Part shown: positions 27,310-36,033 of the stretch, piece by piece | Position numbering within the stretch: the first letter of the stretch is position 1 | Layout: every line of letters begins with the position of its first letter | Source: Thermoproteota archaeon | Lineage (GTDB): Archaea > Korarchaeota > Korarchaeia > Korarchaeales > Korarchaeaceae | Assembly: GCA_026986575.1 (NCBI GenBank) | Contig: JALSOH010000004.1 | Location: 819,082 to 883,081 of the forward strand | Direction: 5' to 3' | DNA length: 64,000 bases | Notes under the pieces: model-generated | Told to the model about the DNA's origin: nothing | What the model saw: the letters and a program-made list of their open reading frames with translations, nothing else | Database searches by the model: none | Made by a program: the position numbers and the translations under genes

Positions 27310-27747
27310 TCAGCCACCTGACCTCTTGAGGAAGTACTCCACGAAGGGTAGCACCACGCCCGGCAGTGTGAAGAACAGGAAGACCTCCATCAGGATGGGA
27401 GAGAGGTCGAGGGTGACGGAGATGGGTCCACCGTAATCGAGGCTCACGCTGACTATACCTCCATCCAAGAAGTACACTACTACCGCGAAGCCGAGTATGG
27501 ACTCGAGTGCTCCGATCAGCGGTGAGTATATGGTCCCCCTCAAGGCCGTCGCGGCCAGCGAGAGGCCCATGAACAGGAATATGAGGCCAGTAAGCTCTCC
27601 CGTCTCTGGAACAATCACTTCGCTCGCTATCTCTCCCAGCAACCTGTTCACCATGAGGGGAATGATCACCGCGAAGAGGAGCCAGTAATACACGCCCCAG
27701 AGGATGCCCTCAGCCAGCACATCCGTAAGCCTCTCCTTCCAGCTCAA
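27310..27747 (-). CDS. Four-helix membrane protein in phosphoesterase operon
   Basis: 145 residues with about four transmembrane segments. It overlaps the upstream gene by 4 bp (ATGA type) and is last in a run of four minus-strand genes. No family recognised. Confidence 0.6.
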   Translation of the reverse strand: MSWKERLTDVLAEGILWGVYYWLLFAVIIPLMVNRLLGEIASEVIVPETGELTGLIFLFMGLSLAATALRGTIYSPLIGALESILGFAVVVYFLDGGIVSVSLDYGGPISVTLDLSPILMEVFLFFTLPGVVLPFVEYFLKRSGG

Positions 27748-28130
27748 GATCCCACCTCCACCTCCCTGCTGATGGACAGGGGGAAGATTCCTCCTATCTC
27801 GGCGTACAGCTTCATCCTGACCCTCTTCAGATGGGAGGGTAGCTCGTTCACCGGTAGCCTAATGGTCAGGTGGCTCCCCTCCACCATCTCATCAGCCTTG
27901 GCCTCTCTGGACACCTGCTTTGAACCTATCAAGGTGATCTCCAGCCTCACGTTCCTCAGCTTTACCCTCCCACGGTAATCGAAGTCCACCAGTATACTCT
28001 GTCCCTCCTGCCTCAGGTAGACTCCCGAACTGGAGTTCATCAGATCGACAACGAAGGTCACGAGGGGGTAGCTCACTCCCAAGAGGAAGAGCAGGCCCAC
28101 TACGGTGATGGCGGCCTGAAGGCCCCTCAA
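27744..28130 (-). CDS. Membrane-anchored beta-rich protein
   Basis: 128 residues: one N-terminal helix (ITVVGLLFLLGVSYPLVTFVV) then alternating strands (ILVDFDYRGRVKLRNVRLEITLIG), suggesting an exported beta-sandwich domain. Overlaps both neighbours by 4 bp, so strongly coupled. Function unknown. Confidence 0.6.
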   Translation of the reverse strand: MRGLQAAITVVGLLFLLGVSYPLVTFVVDLMNSSSGVYLRQEGQSILVDFDYRGRVKLRNVRLEITLIGSKQVSREAKADEMVEGSHLTIRLPVNELPSHLKRVRMKLYAEIGGIFPLSISREVEVGS

Positions 28131-28423
28131 ATCCCCTCTCCCTCTTCGCTCCTCCGTATCCTCTCCTCTCTGATCAAGGAGACCGCATGCCTCACTAGAG
28201 TGCCCCCAGCGGCTAGCGCTATTCCCAAAAAGGCGACCTTGAATAGGAGCTCGATGAGGAGCCCGCTGCTCTTGGTGAGCGCATCCATTATGTTCTCACC
28301 GGCCACGCGCACCCTGACCTTGGTGTACTCCATCAGGGAGAACACGAATACTATAGAGATCATGACAATGCCTAGAGCCATGAGAAGAGCACCGCTCCTC
28401 CTAGGATCGCTGAGCGCTCCCAT
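28127..28423 (-). CDS. Two-helix membrane protein
   Basis: 98 residues with two hydrophobic helices and a charged C-terminus. Second gene in the run after the phosphoesterase; 67 bp separate it from that gene. No family recognised. Confidence 0.55.
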   Translation of the reverse strand: MGALSDPRRSGALLMALGIVMISIVFVFSLMEYTKVRVRVAGENIMDALTKSSGLLIELLFKVAFLGIALAAGGTLVRHAVSLIREERIRRSEEGEGI

Positions 28424-28490
28424 GCAATCCCCTAACTGCTGAGAGTGAGAGAAAGAAAAATGTGAGGGTGTTCGGGTTGGGCGCCCGCGC

Positions 28491-30260
28491 TCAGGACCTC
28501 CTCAACCTCTTGGCTCCCAGCGCGAGGATGATGACTAGTAAGAGTGCAACTACTCCGTAGATCCAGGTCTCCCCGCCAGTGCCCACGGGTCGTGCCTGCT
28601 CTCCAGTGACCTCAGGCTTGTACTGACCGTACTCTACCGCTTTGTTGCCGACGGCATCGTATGCCTCGATCCTATAGTAGAAGCTCTGGTTGGCTGGCAT
28701 CTTGAATGTGGGCCAGCCCGTCTCTATCACAGGCTTCAACGGGTTCCAGCTCTTGTTGTCGGTGGAGGTGTAAGCCTTGACCTCCCTCACACCGGTACCC
28801 CTGTCGTAGGCCCTGTAAAAGAGGAGGACTTCCTCCCCGCTCTCCTTGATCTTCACGCTAAGCTCAGGGGGTTCCTTATCGGGCTCCGCTTGGAGGATCA
28901 CGAGCTTCCTCTGGTCCGGTGAGACCTTTACCGAGAGAAGGTAGTAACCGTGGCCCCCGACCTCCTTGGCCTCCACTATCTGAGCGCCACTGACCTGCGG
29001 CTCCGGATTGAACTTGCTCAGGATAATGGGTACCTTCAACTCAGCGGGAGACTTGCCAGATACGGTGAACGCTATGCTTCCAGAGGAGGCGTCAGGCACC
29101 CTGAGGAAGGTGACGTTAAGCTTCCAGAGCGTCGTGGTTGGCTCGTACCTGTAGGATCCGTCCTGCGCCAGGGTGAGGAGCCTGTAATGACCGTAGTCCT
29201 CAGCGGGTCCTCCATAACTTGTTCCGTGATCGTACTGGCCAGCATCGGTGAGTAGGACCTCCACATCTCCATACTTCCAGTCCCCATCGCTGTGCCAGTG
29301 GCCCACGAGCCAGAGCCTAATTCCGTGCTCGTGGGAGAAGTCTAAGAGATATTTGATGGTGTCGTTGTAGTCGACTATCTTCGTCTCGTTCCCCTCCTTC
29401 AGCCACAGTCTTATGTCCTTATCGTCGAATGGGTAGTGTATGAGGCCCACCCCCGCCTTGCTCCTAGCGGTCTTCAGGAAATCGAACTGGTCGCCGAATA
29501 TCTTGCCCGTGTCGGAGTCGGTTGCGAAGAAGGTCAGGTCCCCAAACGAAGTGTAGCCTGCGAGGGGAGCGAAGTACTTCTCCCAGTAATACGCATTCTT
29601 CTCTATCGCCGTGTAGTCGTTGTTCCCCTCGCACATTATGATCGGACGCTTGAGGGTGATGAGCTCCTCATAGGCCCTCCTGAACGGCTCCTCCTCATCC
29701 TTTGAGACGATCGCATCTATCACATCACCAGTATGTAGGATCAGGTCGATGCCCATTGAGTTGAATGTGCCTATAGCGGTCCTGAAGAGCAGCTCGTTCA
29801 TGGAGTGTTTGGGCAGGTCCCTGACCCCGAAGTGGGTGTCCGTCCAGTGGGCCACTTTCAGCTCCCTGTAGGAGTCGAAGAAGGCCACCGCATTGGGTTC
29901 AGTGTAAGATTTACCGCCAGCCACGACCGTCAGATTGTAGAGACCTGAAGGTGCGGATCCCCTGACGTTGACGTAGTAGCCCTGAGGGGTCTTCCCCCTA
30001 TCGGTAATCTCTAGGTATATCCTACCGGTGAAGACCGAAGACAGGTACACCTCGCTGGGCTCTCCCAAGTCCGGGTGGACCCATACCGTGAACTCGCTCC
30101 CGTTGATGACGAGGGCTGGTAGACCGATCCTCGGGTAGAGGATGCCGTTCAGCGGTTTGACGTGGTAGGGAGCGAACGGAGCGGGAGGCTCAGCATGAAT
30201 CCCCGCAGTGGAGAAGGGTAGGAGTAACAGGGTTAGGAGAACTAACCACCATGATCGCAA
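28491..30260 (-). CDS. Secreted, membrane-tethered calcineurin-like phosphoesterase
   Basis: 589 residues. Signal peptide (SWWLVLLTLLLLPFSTAG), N-terminal beta domain, then metallophosphoesterase motifs in order: HWTDTHFG, LHTGDVIDA, CEGNND (Asn in place of the usual His-Asp pair), LIHYPF and VGHWHSDG. A C-terminal Ig-like domain (residues ~465-550) precedes a transmembrane helix and RRS tail. It probably cleaves phosphoesters at the cell surface. The three small membrane genes downstream may be partners. Confidence 0.8.
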   Translation of the reverse strand: MRSWWLVLLTLLLLPFSTAGIHAEPPAPFAPYHVKPLNGILYPRIGLPALVINGSEFTVWVHPDLGEPSEVYLSSVFTGRIYLEITDRGKTPQGYYVNVRGSAPSGLYNLTVVAGGKSYTEPNAVAFFDSYRELKVAHWTDTHFGVRDLPKHSMNELLFRTAIGTFNSMGIDLILHTGDVIDAIVSKDEEEPFRRAYEELITLKRPIIMCEGNNDYTAIEKNAYYWEKYFAPLAGYTSFGDLTFFATDSDTGKIFGDQFDFLKTARSKAGVGLIHYPFDDKDIRLWLKEGNETKIVDYNDTIKYLLDFSHEHGIRLWLVGHWHSDGDWKYGDVEVLLTDAGQYDHGTSYGGPAEDYGHYRLLTLAQDGSYRYEPTTTLWKLNVTFLRVPDASSGSIAFTVSGKSPAELKVPIILSKFNPEPQVSGAQIVEAKEVGGHGYYLLSVKVSPDQRKLVILQAEPDKEPPELSVKIKESGEEVLLFYRAYDRGTGVREVKAYTSTDNKSWNPLKPVIETGWPTFKMPANQSFYYRIEAYDAVGNKAVEYGQYKPEVTGEQARPVGTGGETWIYGVVALLLVIILALGAKRLRRS

Positions 30261-30428
30261 CTCGTTGACCCCCCGTTATCTGATGAGGGAGCTAAATACC
30301 TTAACCCTCTTCAAGTCAGGTGCGTTCGGTTACCGCGCTCGCGCTCTCAATGAGGTTAGGGCTCTCGAAGCAAGTGAAGCGAGAAGTCATCGCTCTAACT
30401 GTGGACGTCATCACTCACAGCTTTAGCA

Positions 30429-31391
30429 TCACTTCCCCCTTGACCTTTGAACCGCTCTACTCCTAAGCCTTCCCACTTCGTCCTCCGGAATGTACCACCT
30501 GCCAGCCAGCTTGACCGCCCTCAAGTATCCCTTCCTGGCGAGCTGCCCCAGGTAGTCGACGCTCATCCCCAGCTCCTTAGCCGCTGCCGATAGGGGAACC
30601 ATGCCCTCCAGCGATCCCAAGTAGAGGGTCAGGCTCTCGTCCACCGCCCTCGCCACGAGGTTAGCTATTGGTCTAGCTCTCCCCCTGTCAGCCTCCTCCA
30701 AAGCCATGTAGTAGGCCCTCCGCCTCTCCTTCCTTATGACGGCCAGTGGATAGCCCTGCCTCAGCAGGAGGAGGTTCATCAGGAGCCTGGCCACCCTCCC
30801 GTTCCCGTCGGTGAAGGGGTGGATGGCCGTGAGGTAGGCGTGGGCCACGGCAGCCAGCTCGATCGGGTGGAGCTGATCACCGGCGCCGTTCAACCAGTCA
30901 ACGAACCTCCCCATCAATTTCGGAACTTCCGAAGAAGGGGGCGGTACGTGACCCGATCCCCCGATGAAGACCTGTTCCCTCCTGTACTCGCCCGGTCTCG
31001 CTTCCCATATCCCCATCATCACGAGGTGGTGGAGCTTGAGCAGGTCGAACTCCTCCACCCTCTCAGCGCGAGCGAGATCCTCCACGTACCTCAGAGCTTG
31101 AAGGTGGTTCCTGGCCTCTAAATGATCCCTCAAGGGCTTTCCTGCTACAGTTATACCTTCCTCGAGCACGAGCCTCGTCTCCCTGAGTGTGAGAGTGTTC
31201 CCCTCTATGGCGTTGGTGTTGTAGACGTACTCTATCGTCAGGAGGTTCCTCAGCCTAGCTAGGGCTTCTCTGCTGAGCGGGCGCTCGGAGCTGAGCCTCT
31301 TGAATCCCTCCTCTATCCTCGCCATGAGCGCCGGGGCTATCAGCGGGGACCTAGCTTGTTCCAGCAGGAGGAATCTGTATCGACTAATCAT
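30429..31391 (-). CDS. Fic domain protein with C-terminal DNA-binding domain
   Basis: 320 residues. The catalytic motif HPFTDGNGRVARL is complete, implying AMP transfer from ATP to a protein. The N-terminal inhibitory helix TNAIEGNTL contains the (S/T)xxxE(G/N) motif, which places it among self-inhibited Fic proteins. The C-terminal ~55 residues (SAAAKELGMSVDYLGQLARK) form an excisionase-like HTH. A TATA box ATATATAAA (31421-31429) lies ~30 bp before the ATG at 31391, so the message is probably leaderless. Confidence 0.85.
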   Translation of the reverse strand: MISRYRFLLLEQARSPLIAPALMARIEEGFKRLSSERPLSREALARLRNLLTIEYVYNTNAIEGNTLTLRETRLVLEEGITVAGKPLRDHLEARNHLQALRYVEDLARAERVEEFDLLKLHHLVMMGIWEARPGEYRREQVFIGGSGHVPPPSSEVPKLMGRFVDWLNGAGDQLHPIELAAVAHAYLTAIHPFTDGNGRVARLLMNLLLLRQGYPLAVIRKERRRAYYMALEEADRGRARPIANLVARAVDESLTLYLGSLEGMVPLSAAAKELGMSVDYLGQLARKGYLRAVKLAGRWYIPEDEVGRLRSRAVQRSRGK

Positions 31392-31583
31392 GTTTTTCCG
31401 TATTATCGATATAGGTAACAATATATAAAGACTGATCGCCGACGCTCGATGGGTTGCGCGTCGGGTCACTCCTCATTTACCGATCATTACGCGCGGGTAT
31501 TATCTCCGTATGATCTGCGCATCACATCCTCGTCCCATCAAATTTAATCCTCCATTATCAAGTCGGCTGAGGGTGTGTGGTCT

Positions 31584-31724
31584 TTGAAGGGGCCGTCCGA
31601 CGCTTACCTAGATGAGATTCGCATGTACTTCAAGGATAACCCTTGGATTCCCATCCTGAGGACTAGATCTCATGATCCAAATTTGAGCGAGCGTGCGCCG
31701 GGAGAGGCAGATCTGCTGGGATGA
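31584..31724 (+). CDS. Possible small or truncated protein, 46 residues
   Basis: TTG start, beginning LKGPSDAYLDEIRMYFKDNP. Composition is protein-like and the sequence could be the first part of a lost larger gene. No family recognised and no clear ribosome-binding site. Confidence 0.25.
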   Translation: MKGPSDAYLDEIRMYFKDNPWIPILRTRSHDPNLSERAPGEADLLG

Positions 31725-31969
31725 TCGCGCAACCGTTTCACGTAGCAACCCACGCGCGAAGGTGGACATCTACACCTAAGACGTCGACGGGGTTACGATT
31801 AGCGTTCTGGAGGAGGGGAGTTCGCTGGATCGAGGTGGGAAAGGTCAAAATCCGGGTTCCTCCCCGAGTCCCTAGAGTGAGACCTCGAGGATGTATCCGC
31901 GAGGAGATTACTCCAAGCTCAGTAACTGATCGCACGGCACTTATATATCTTCTTCAACCGGAAGAACGT

Positions 31970-32060
31970 TAGGCGCGCGACCAAGAGAGCGCGCAGACTC
32001 TTTAGCTGGATCAGGCTTGGTATAGTGGTGCCAAGGTACCCCAAGATACCTCTTCACATG
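31970..32060 (+). ncRNA. Candidate structured RNA with own TATA box
   Basis: TTATATATC at 31941-31949 lies about 25 bp before the hairpin GCGCGC-10 nt-GCGCGC (31973-31994). A second small hairpin TTCTTC-AACCG-GAAGAA sits at 31950-31966, and CTTGG..CCAAG pairing is possible near 32016-32034. No open frame follows before the convergent radical SAM gene. Confidence 0.3.
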
Positions 32061-32068
32061 TGCTCCTG

Positions 32069-32845
32069 CTAATACACGAAGACGTATCTCACTCCAACAG
32101 ATCTCAACTCTTTAGTCAGCCGGGCTTTCAGTCTCCTATAGTAAGAATCTAGATCACTATCCCAGTCCTTTACCCCCAGCTTACGCATGGCAGTATCCAA
32201 CTTGGGTCTCAACCCGGGCTTCATGTTCAACCTGTCGAAGTATGCGACATCAGCCTTCCCCCTCAAAGCTCTCACCAGCTCCAAAACCTCCTCAACGCTC
32301 GTACCCGGTAATATCGGTCCGATGAAGGCGAAAGTCCCTATTCCTCGCTCCTTCAACTCCTCTAGGGCCTGAATCCTCCCATCCACACTTGGGGCGCGGG
32401 GCTCCATGACCCTCCTCACCTCCTCTCCGAGGGTCACGATGGTCATGCCCACCCTAACCTGACTGAACCTCCTCAAGACGTCGATGTCCCTCAGCACCAA
32501 GGGAGACTTAGTCTGAACTAGGACGGGCCAATCCCTCTCCACCAATATCTCTAGGAGGCGCCTAGTGAGCTCGTACTCCCTCTCAACGGGCTGGTAAGGA
32601 TCGGTCATGGAGGATAGGTAGACGACACCCTCCCTTTTCCTCCTCACCTCCTTGGCTAGGAGCTCAGGAGCGTTCACCTTCACCTCAATGTAGCTACCCC
32701 AAGCTTCGGTGCGCCCCCACCTCCTCGCGTAAAATTGGGCGTAGCAGTAAATGCAGGCGTGCTGACATCCCACGTATGGGTTTATGACGTAATCGCCTAT
32801 GGAACTCCTGTTCAGGATGGACTTAGCCCTTACCTCCTTTATCAC
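32069..32845 (-). CDS. Radical SAM protein, SplB-like
   Basis: 258 residues. CQHACIYC (CxxxCxxC) near residue 28 binds the cluster; NPYVGCQHACIYCYA and SSMTDPYQPVEREYELTR are typical of the Rv2578c/SplB-like family. Substrate unknown; the family is often annotated as DNA repair photolyase by weak similarity. Confidence 0.8.
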   Translation of the reverse strand: MIKEVRAKSILNRSSIGDYVINPYVGCQHACIYCYAQFYARRWGRTEAWGSYIEVKVNAPELLAKEVRRKREGVVYLSSMTDPYQPVEREYELTRRLLEILVERDWPVLVQTKSPLVLRDIDVLRRFSQVRVGMTIVTLGEEVRRVMEPRAPSVDGRIQALEELKERGIGTFAFIGPILPGTSVEEVLELVRALRGKADVAYFDRLNMKPGLRPKLDTAMRKLGVKDWDSDLDSYYRRLKARLTKELRSVGVRYVFVY

Positions 32846-33052
32846 AAGCCATTGTCCGCGAGTCCCTTAAGTGCGTATCGTCGCGGCCAGTTTTAATTAG
32901 ATCAGATTCAGATTGATTAGTAGGGAGGTTAGGAGTAGGGGCCAAGAATTACAGGAGGGCACCAAGATACGAAATCATATTCCCATAGACGGGATCTCCC
33001 TTCGTCTCTGGATCCCACAGATTTTATAGCTCGATCCTCCTCGTTAAGACCG

Positions 33053-34234
33053 GTGAAGAAGCTAAAGTTACTGACCGAGGACTTCAAGGTCAGGAGACTT
33101 GATAAAGTAGAAGTACGCTCCTTGCTCGGTTACATACCCAGCGCGGGCACTCTGGTAGAGGGCTCCTCACCTCCCGAGATATTCGTAGGGAGGTATGGCT
33201 ACCCCAAAGTGTACATAGGTCCTCTGATCCCTCCCGTTCGGGGCAGCACGGAGCACTGGGGGATGAGCGAGCTCTGGTTCGGGAAGGGCCTGAAGGAGAT
33301 AGTGGCCATGAGAATCCAGCTCCTCAGGGGGAAGAGGAAGCTGAAAGTGACCCAGATAGACGATAGGTATGCGAGGGAGCTGCAGGAGTCCATGCTCTCT
33401 AGGGAGTCGGTGGACATGGAGGCTAGGCTCAGGCATCCCCCTAAAGGAGCGATTCTATCGGAGGTGCACCAGCCCTTCGGACCCTCTGCTCTCCTCGAGG
33501 AGCTGAGGGTGGAGCCAGGGAGGTCCGATTCCAGGATGGAGAGGGCCTACTACGACAGGGACGCCAGAGCAACGGAGGCCATGATCGAGCTCTACGAGAG
33601 AGGGGTTCCTGTATCAAAGATCCAGCAGGGGCTCAGTGCTGGCCTCCTCGGCATCGGGAGGAACAGGAAGTTCGTCCCTACTAGGTGGTCCATAACCGCT
33701 GTGGACGACACCCTTTCCAAATACCTGCTGAGGGAGGTCAGGACATACACTGAGATAAACGAGTACAGGCTGTACTACGGCGAGTACCTCAAGAACAGGT
33801 GGTCCGTGATCATGTTTCCCGAGAGGTGGAGTTACGAGTCCATAGAGGTTTGGTTCCCCGGGACCCTCCTGGAGGAGGTTGCCCTAGCGGGAGATTACGA
33901 GCCCTTCGAGGGTAGGTGGAGCTATGCCAGCATGGGAGGCTGCTACTATGCTGGAAGGCTGGCCGTGGCTGAGAAGCTCAGGGAGGAGAGGAGGCAGGCT
34001 ACCGTGCTGATTCTCAGGGAGGCCCATCCGGGATACCTTCCCGTGGGAGTGTGGAATGTTAGGGAGACGGTCAGACACGTGCTCAGGTCCGATCCGCTTA
34101 AGTGCGACGAGCTGAGAGAGTGCCTCCAGCACGTGGAGAAGAGGATGAGCACTCCCCTCGATGTCTGGGTGGAGAATTCCGTGATCCTGAGGAAGCACCT
34201 GATCAAAGCGTCGCTTCAGGAGTACTTTAAGTGA
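33053..34234 (+). CDS. nreA: DNA repair protein NreA
   Basis: 393 residues matching the archaeal Nre family end to end (YGYPKVYIGPLIPP, LRHPPKGAILSEVHQPFGPS, NRWSVIMFPERWSYE, GGCYYAGRLAVAEKL). No N-terminal zinc finger, so NreA rather than NreB type. The last residues, KASLQEYFK, fit a PCNA-interacting (PIP) motif with Lys for Gln, as known for Nre proteins. A TTTTATAGC box at ~33021 precedes the GTG by ~28 bp. Confidence 0.85.
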   Translation: MKKLKLLTEDFKVRRLDKVEVRSLLGYIPSAGTLVEGSSPPEIFVGRYGYPKVYIGPLIPPVRGSTEHWGMSELWFGKGLKEIVAMRIQLLRGKRKLKVTQIDDRYARELQESMLSRESVDMEARLRHPPKGAILSEVHQPFGPSALLEELRVEPGRSDSRMERAYYDRDARATEAMIELYERGVPVSKIQQGLSAGLLGIGRNRKFVPTRWSITAVDDTLSKYLLREVRTYTEINEYRLYYGEYLKNRWSVIMFPERWSYESIEVWFPGTLLEEVALAGDYEPFEGRWSYASMGGCYYAGRLAVAEKLREERRQATVLILREAHPGYLPVGVWNVRETVRHVLRSDPLKCDELRECLQHVEKRMSTPLDVWVENSVILRKHLIKASLQEYFK

Positions 34235-34311
34235 GATAACACATTTGGACGGGAGATCAGACCTTCATGGATGGGTTATAAGTGAGCAGCCAATCTCGGC
34301 CCTGGATCCAC

Positions 34312-34695
34312 ATGCTCAGGGTAGCGGTTGGCGTGGACGACGACGAGACCAAGTTAAGCCAAGAGCATTTCGGTGACGCCAAGTACTACCTGATATACGA
34401 GGTGGAGGAGGACGGGAGCTACCGGCTCGTGGAGAAGAGGGTGAACACGGTCAGGGAGATGGAGGAGAGGGAGCACGGGGACCCTAGGAAATTCAAAGCT
34501 GTGGTGGAGCTCCTGAGCGATGTCGATGTCTTCTTAGCGGGGAGAACGGGGCCCAACTTCCTCAGGGTCAGGGAGTCGAGGCACTACCCCATCGTGGTCG
34601 GGAGGAGGACTGTGGAGGAAGCTCTCTCAATCTTGGTGTGCAGGCTGGATGAGGTCCTAGACGAGGTTAGGAGGAGGAAGGACCTCAGGCGGTGA
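34312..34695 (+). CDS. NifX/NifB-type dinitrogenase cofactor-binding domain protein
   Basis: About 127 residues from the ATG at 34312, starting LRVAVGVDDDETKLSQEHFGDAKY, the typical opening of this domain, with a central LLSDVDVFLAGRTGPNFLRV. Such single-domain proteins occur widely in archaea lacking nitrogenase and probably bind an Fe-S or Mo cofactor. No nif genes are nearby. Confidence 0.75.
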   Translation: MLRVAVGVDDDETKLSQEHFGDAKYYLIYEVEEDGSYRLVEKRVNTVREMEEREHGDPRKFKAVVELLSDVDVFLAGRTGPNFLRVRESRHYPIVVGRRTVEEALSILVCRLDEVLDEVRRRKDLRR

Positions 34696-34713
34696 ATCAA
34701 TCTCATCATCATC

Positions 34714-34756
34714 GGTCATCATTAATAATTACATGATGATTCAGCACATGATGACC
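34714..34756. promoter_or_regulatory. VapB operator: GGTCATCAT/ATGATGACC inverted repeat
   Basis: A 9-bp perfect inverted repeat (34714-34722 and 34748-34756) flanks the AT-rich TAATAATT and an inner ATCATC/GATGAT pair. The second arm covers the probable ATG at 34751, as expected for autorepression by a VapBC complex. Confidence 0.5.
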
Positions 34757-34984
34757 TACACAACGATACCCGTGAAGAAGGAGGTAAAGAGGAAACTTGA
34801 GCTCCTTAAAGGAGACAGGGACTGGAGCGATTTTCTGAACGAGCTGGCTGAAGAAGTCAATAAAGTCAAAAGAGACAAAGCCTTCGAGAAGCTGAGGGAA
34901 GAGGTGCTCCCCTACTTGGACGAGGTGGAGGAATCCCACAGGAGGTTCAGGAGGGAATTCTCACTTGATACTGATCGACACTGA
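34751..34984 (+). CDS. vapB: VapB-type antitoxin
   Basis: 77 residues beginning MTYTTIPVKKEVKRKLELLK, a typical archaeal VapB start, followed by a charged helix. Overlaps vapC by 20 bp. The start was chosen because 34733 would lie inside the promoter. Confidence 0.75.
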   Translation: MTYTTIPVKKEVKRKLELLKGDRDWSDFLNELAEEVNKVKRDKAFEKLREEVLPYLDEVEESHRRFRREFSLDTDRH

Positions 34985-35345
34985 TGTCCTGACAAATTCC
35001 CTCAGGAATGGCAAAAGGGTCGGGGATGCGATCTCCGCGATCGCTCTCTTGGAGTTCATTAGGGGAACACCTAGCGAGAAGAGGGAGGAAGTGAAGAGAC
35101 TGTTAGAAGAGACCTACGAAGTAATCTGGCTGGATAACTCCATCCTGCTTGAGTACAGCAGACTTTACGATGTGCTGAAGGAGGAGGGATCCTTAATAGG
35201 CGATGCGGATCTGCTCATAGCGGCGACGGCAATATCTAAGGGGATGGAGCTACTCACCGGCAACCTTAGGCACTTCGCGAGGCTTAGGAGGTACGGACTC
35301 CGTCTTAAGGGAATGGAGGCGAGGAGTGGCTCAGAGATCACTTAG
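34965..35345 (+). CDS. vapC: VapC-type PIN domain toxin
   Basis: 126 residues from TTG at 34965. PIN residues in ILIDTDVLTNSL, ISAIALLEFIRG, IGDADLLIAATAI and LTGNLRHFARL are complete. Its stop overlaps the convergent CPBP gene by 4 bp. Confidence 0.85.
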   Translation: MILIDTDVLTNSLRNGKRVGDAISAIALLEFIRGTPSEKREEVKRLLEETYEVIWLDNSILLEYSRLYDVLKEEGSLIGDADLLIAATAISKGMELLTGNLRHFARLRRYGLRLKGMEARSGSEIT

Positions 35346-36013
35346 ATGTACCGACCTCCTCTCGAGGCCACCATGCCACCCAAGTTAAAGCAGGAGTGGA
35401 TCAGCACGGCTGGCAGCAGGGAATCGGCGTAGACCCTGAAGAAGCCGGCCACGAGACCCGCGGTCAGCGCTGTCGTCAGGACCCACCTAAGGTAGCAAGG
35501 GGGGGCCTCCCTGTAGGGTACATAGTGGATCGCTGCGAAAAGGACCGCGGGCAGTGATATCGCTATTACCAGCGAGGTCGGATTCCCGCCCAGGCTCAGC
35601 AGCAGGTAGCCCTCCAGCAGACCTCTAAAGAGCATCTCCTCACCGATCGGTGCTATAAGAAGGAGGAGAATTACTCTCTCTGCCATGCCCTTGGGAAGGT
35701 GTGGAGATTCGTAGTAGCAGCTTCTGTAGGCGAGGCTACTCATAAACAGTGATAGGGGAAGGGAGATTGAGGCGGCCAGACCCAGCTTGTAAGGCGGAGC
35801 TCCCGAGAGAATGGAATAAGTCCAAACACCACCGGTGAGGTGGATTAGCAGCAGGGAGATCAGTCCATAAAGGACTTGGGAGGCAATTGCCGGGTAAAAG
35901 GGCCTCTCAGGTGCGAGTCTCGCGATGTAGGTTGCTACGAGCGCCGAGATCGATATTACTAGCCCCCACATGCCGATGGCTGTGGCTAGGGCTGCGATCC
36001 ACATGCACCCCAT
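35342..36013 (-). CDS. CPBP-family intramembrane metalloprotease
   Basis: 223 residues with about six to seven hydrophobic helices. The catalytic motifs are visible: IGEEMLFRGL (EExxxR), LFAAIHYV and LLPAVLIHSCFN. Prokaryotic members of this Rce1-like family process peptides or act in immunity or signalling. Confidence 0.8.
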   Translation of the reverse strand: MGCMWIAALATAIGMWGLVISISALVATYIARLAPERPFYPAIASQVLYGLISLLLIHLTGGVWTYSILSGAPPYKLGLAASISLPLSLFMSSLAYRSCYYESPHLPKGMAERVILLLLIAPIGEEMLFRGLLEGYLLLSLGGNPTSLVIAISLPAVLFAAIHYVPYREAPPCYLRWVLTTALTAGLVAGFFRVYADSLLPAVLIHSCFNLGGMVASRGGRYI

Positions 36014-36033
36014 CCTCCTGAATTTACTAAAAA

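Larger units (their letters stand above)
31392..32068. other. 677-bp intergenic region
   Basis: Contains the Fic promoter at its left end, a short plus-strand frame at 31584-31724 and a candidate structured RNA near 31970. No other gene is visible. Confidence 0.4.
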
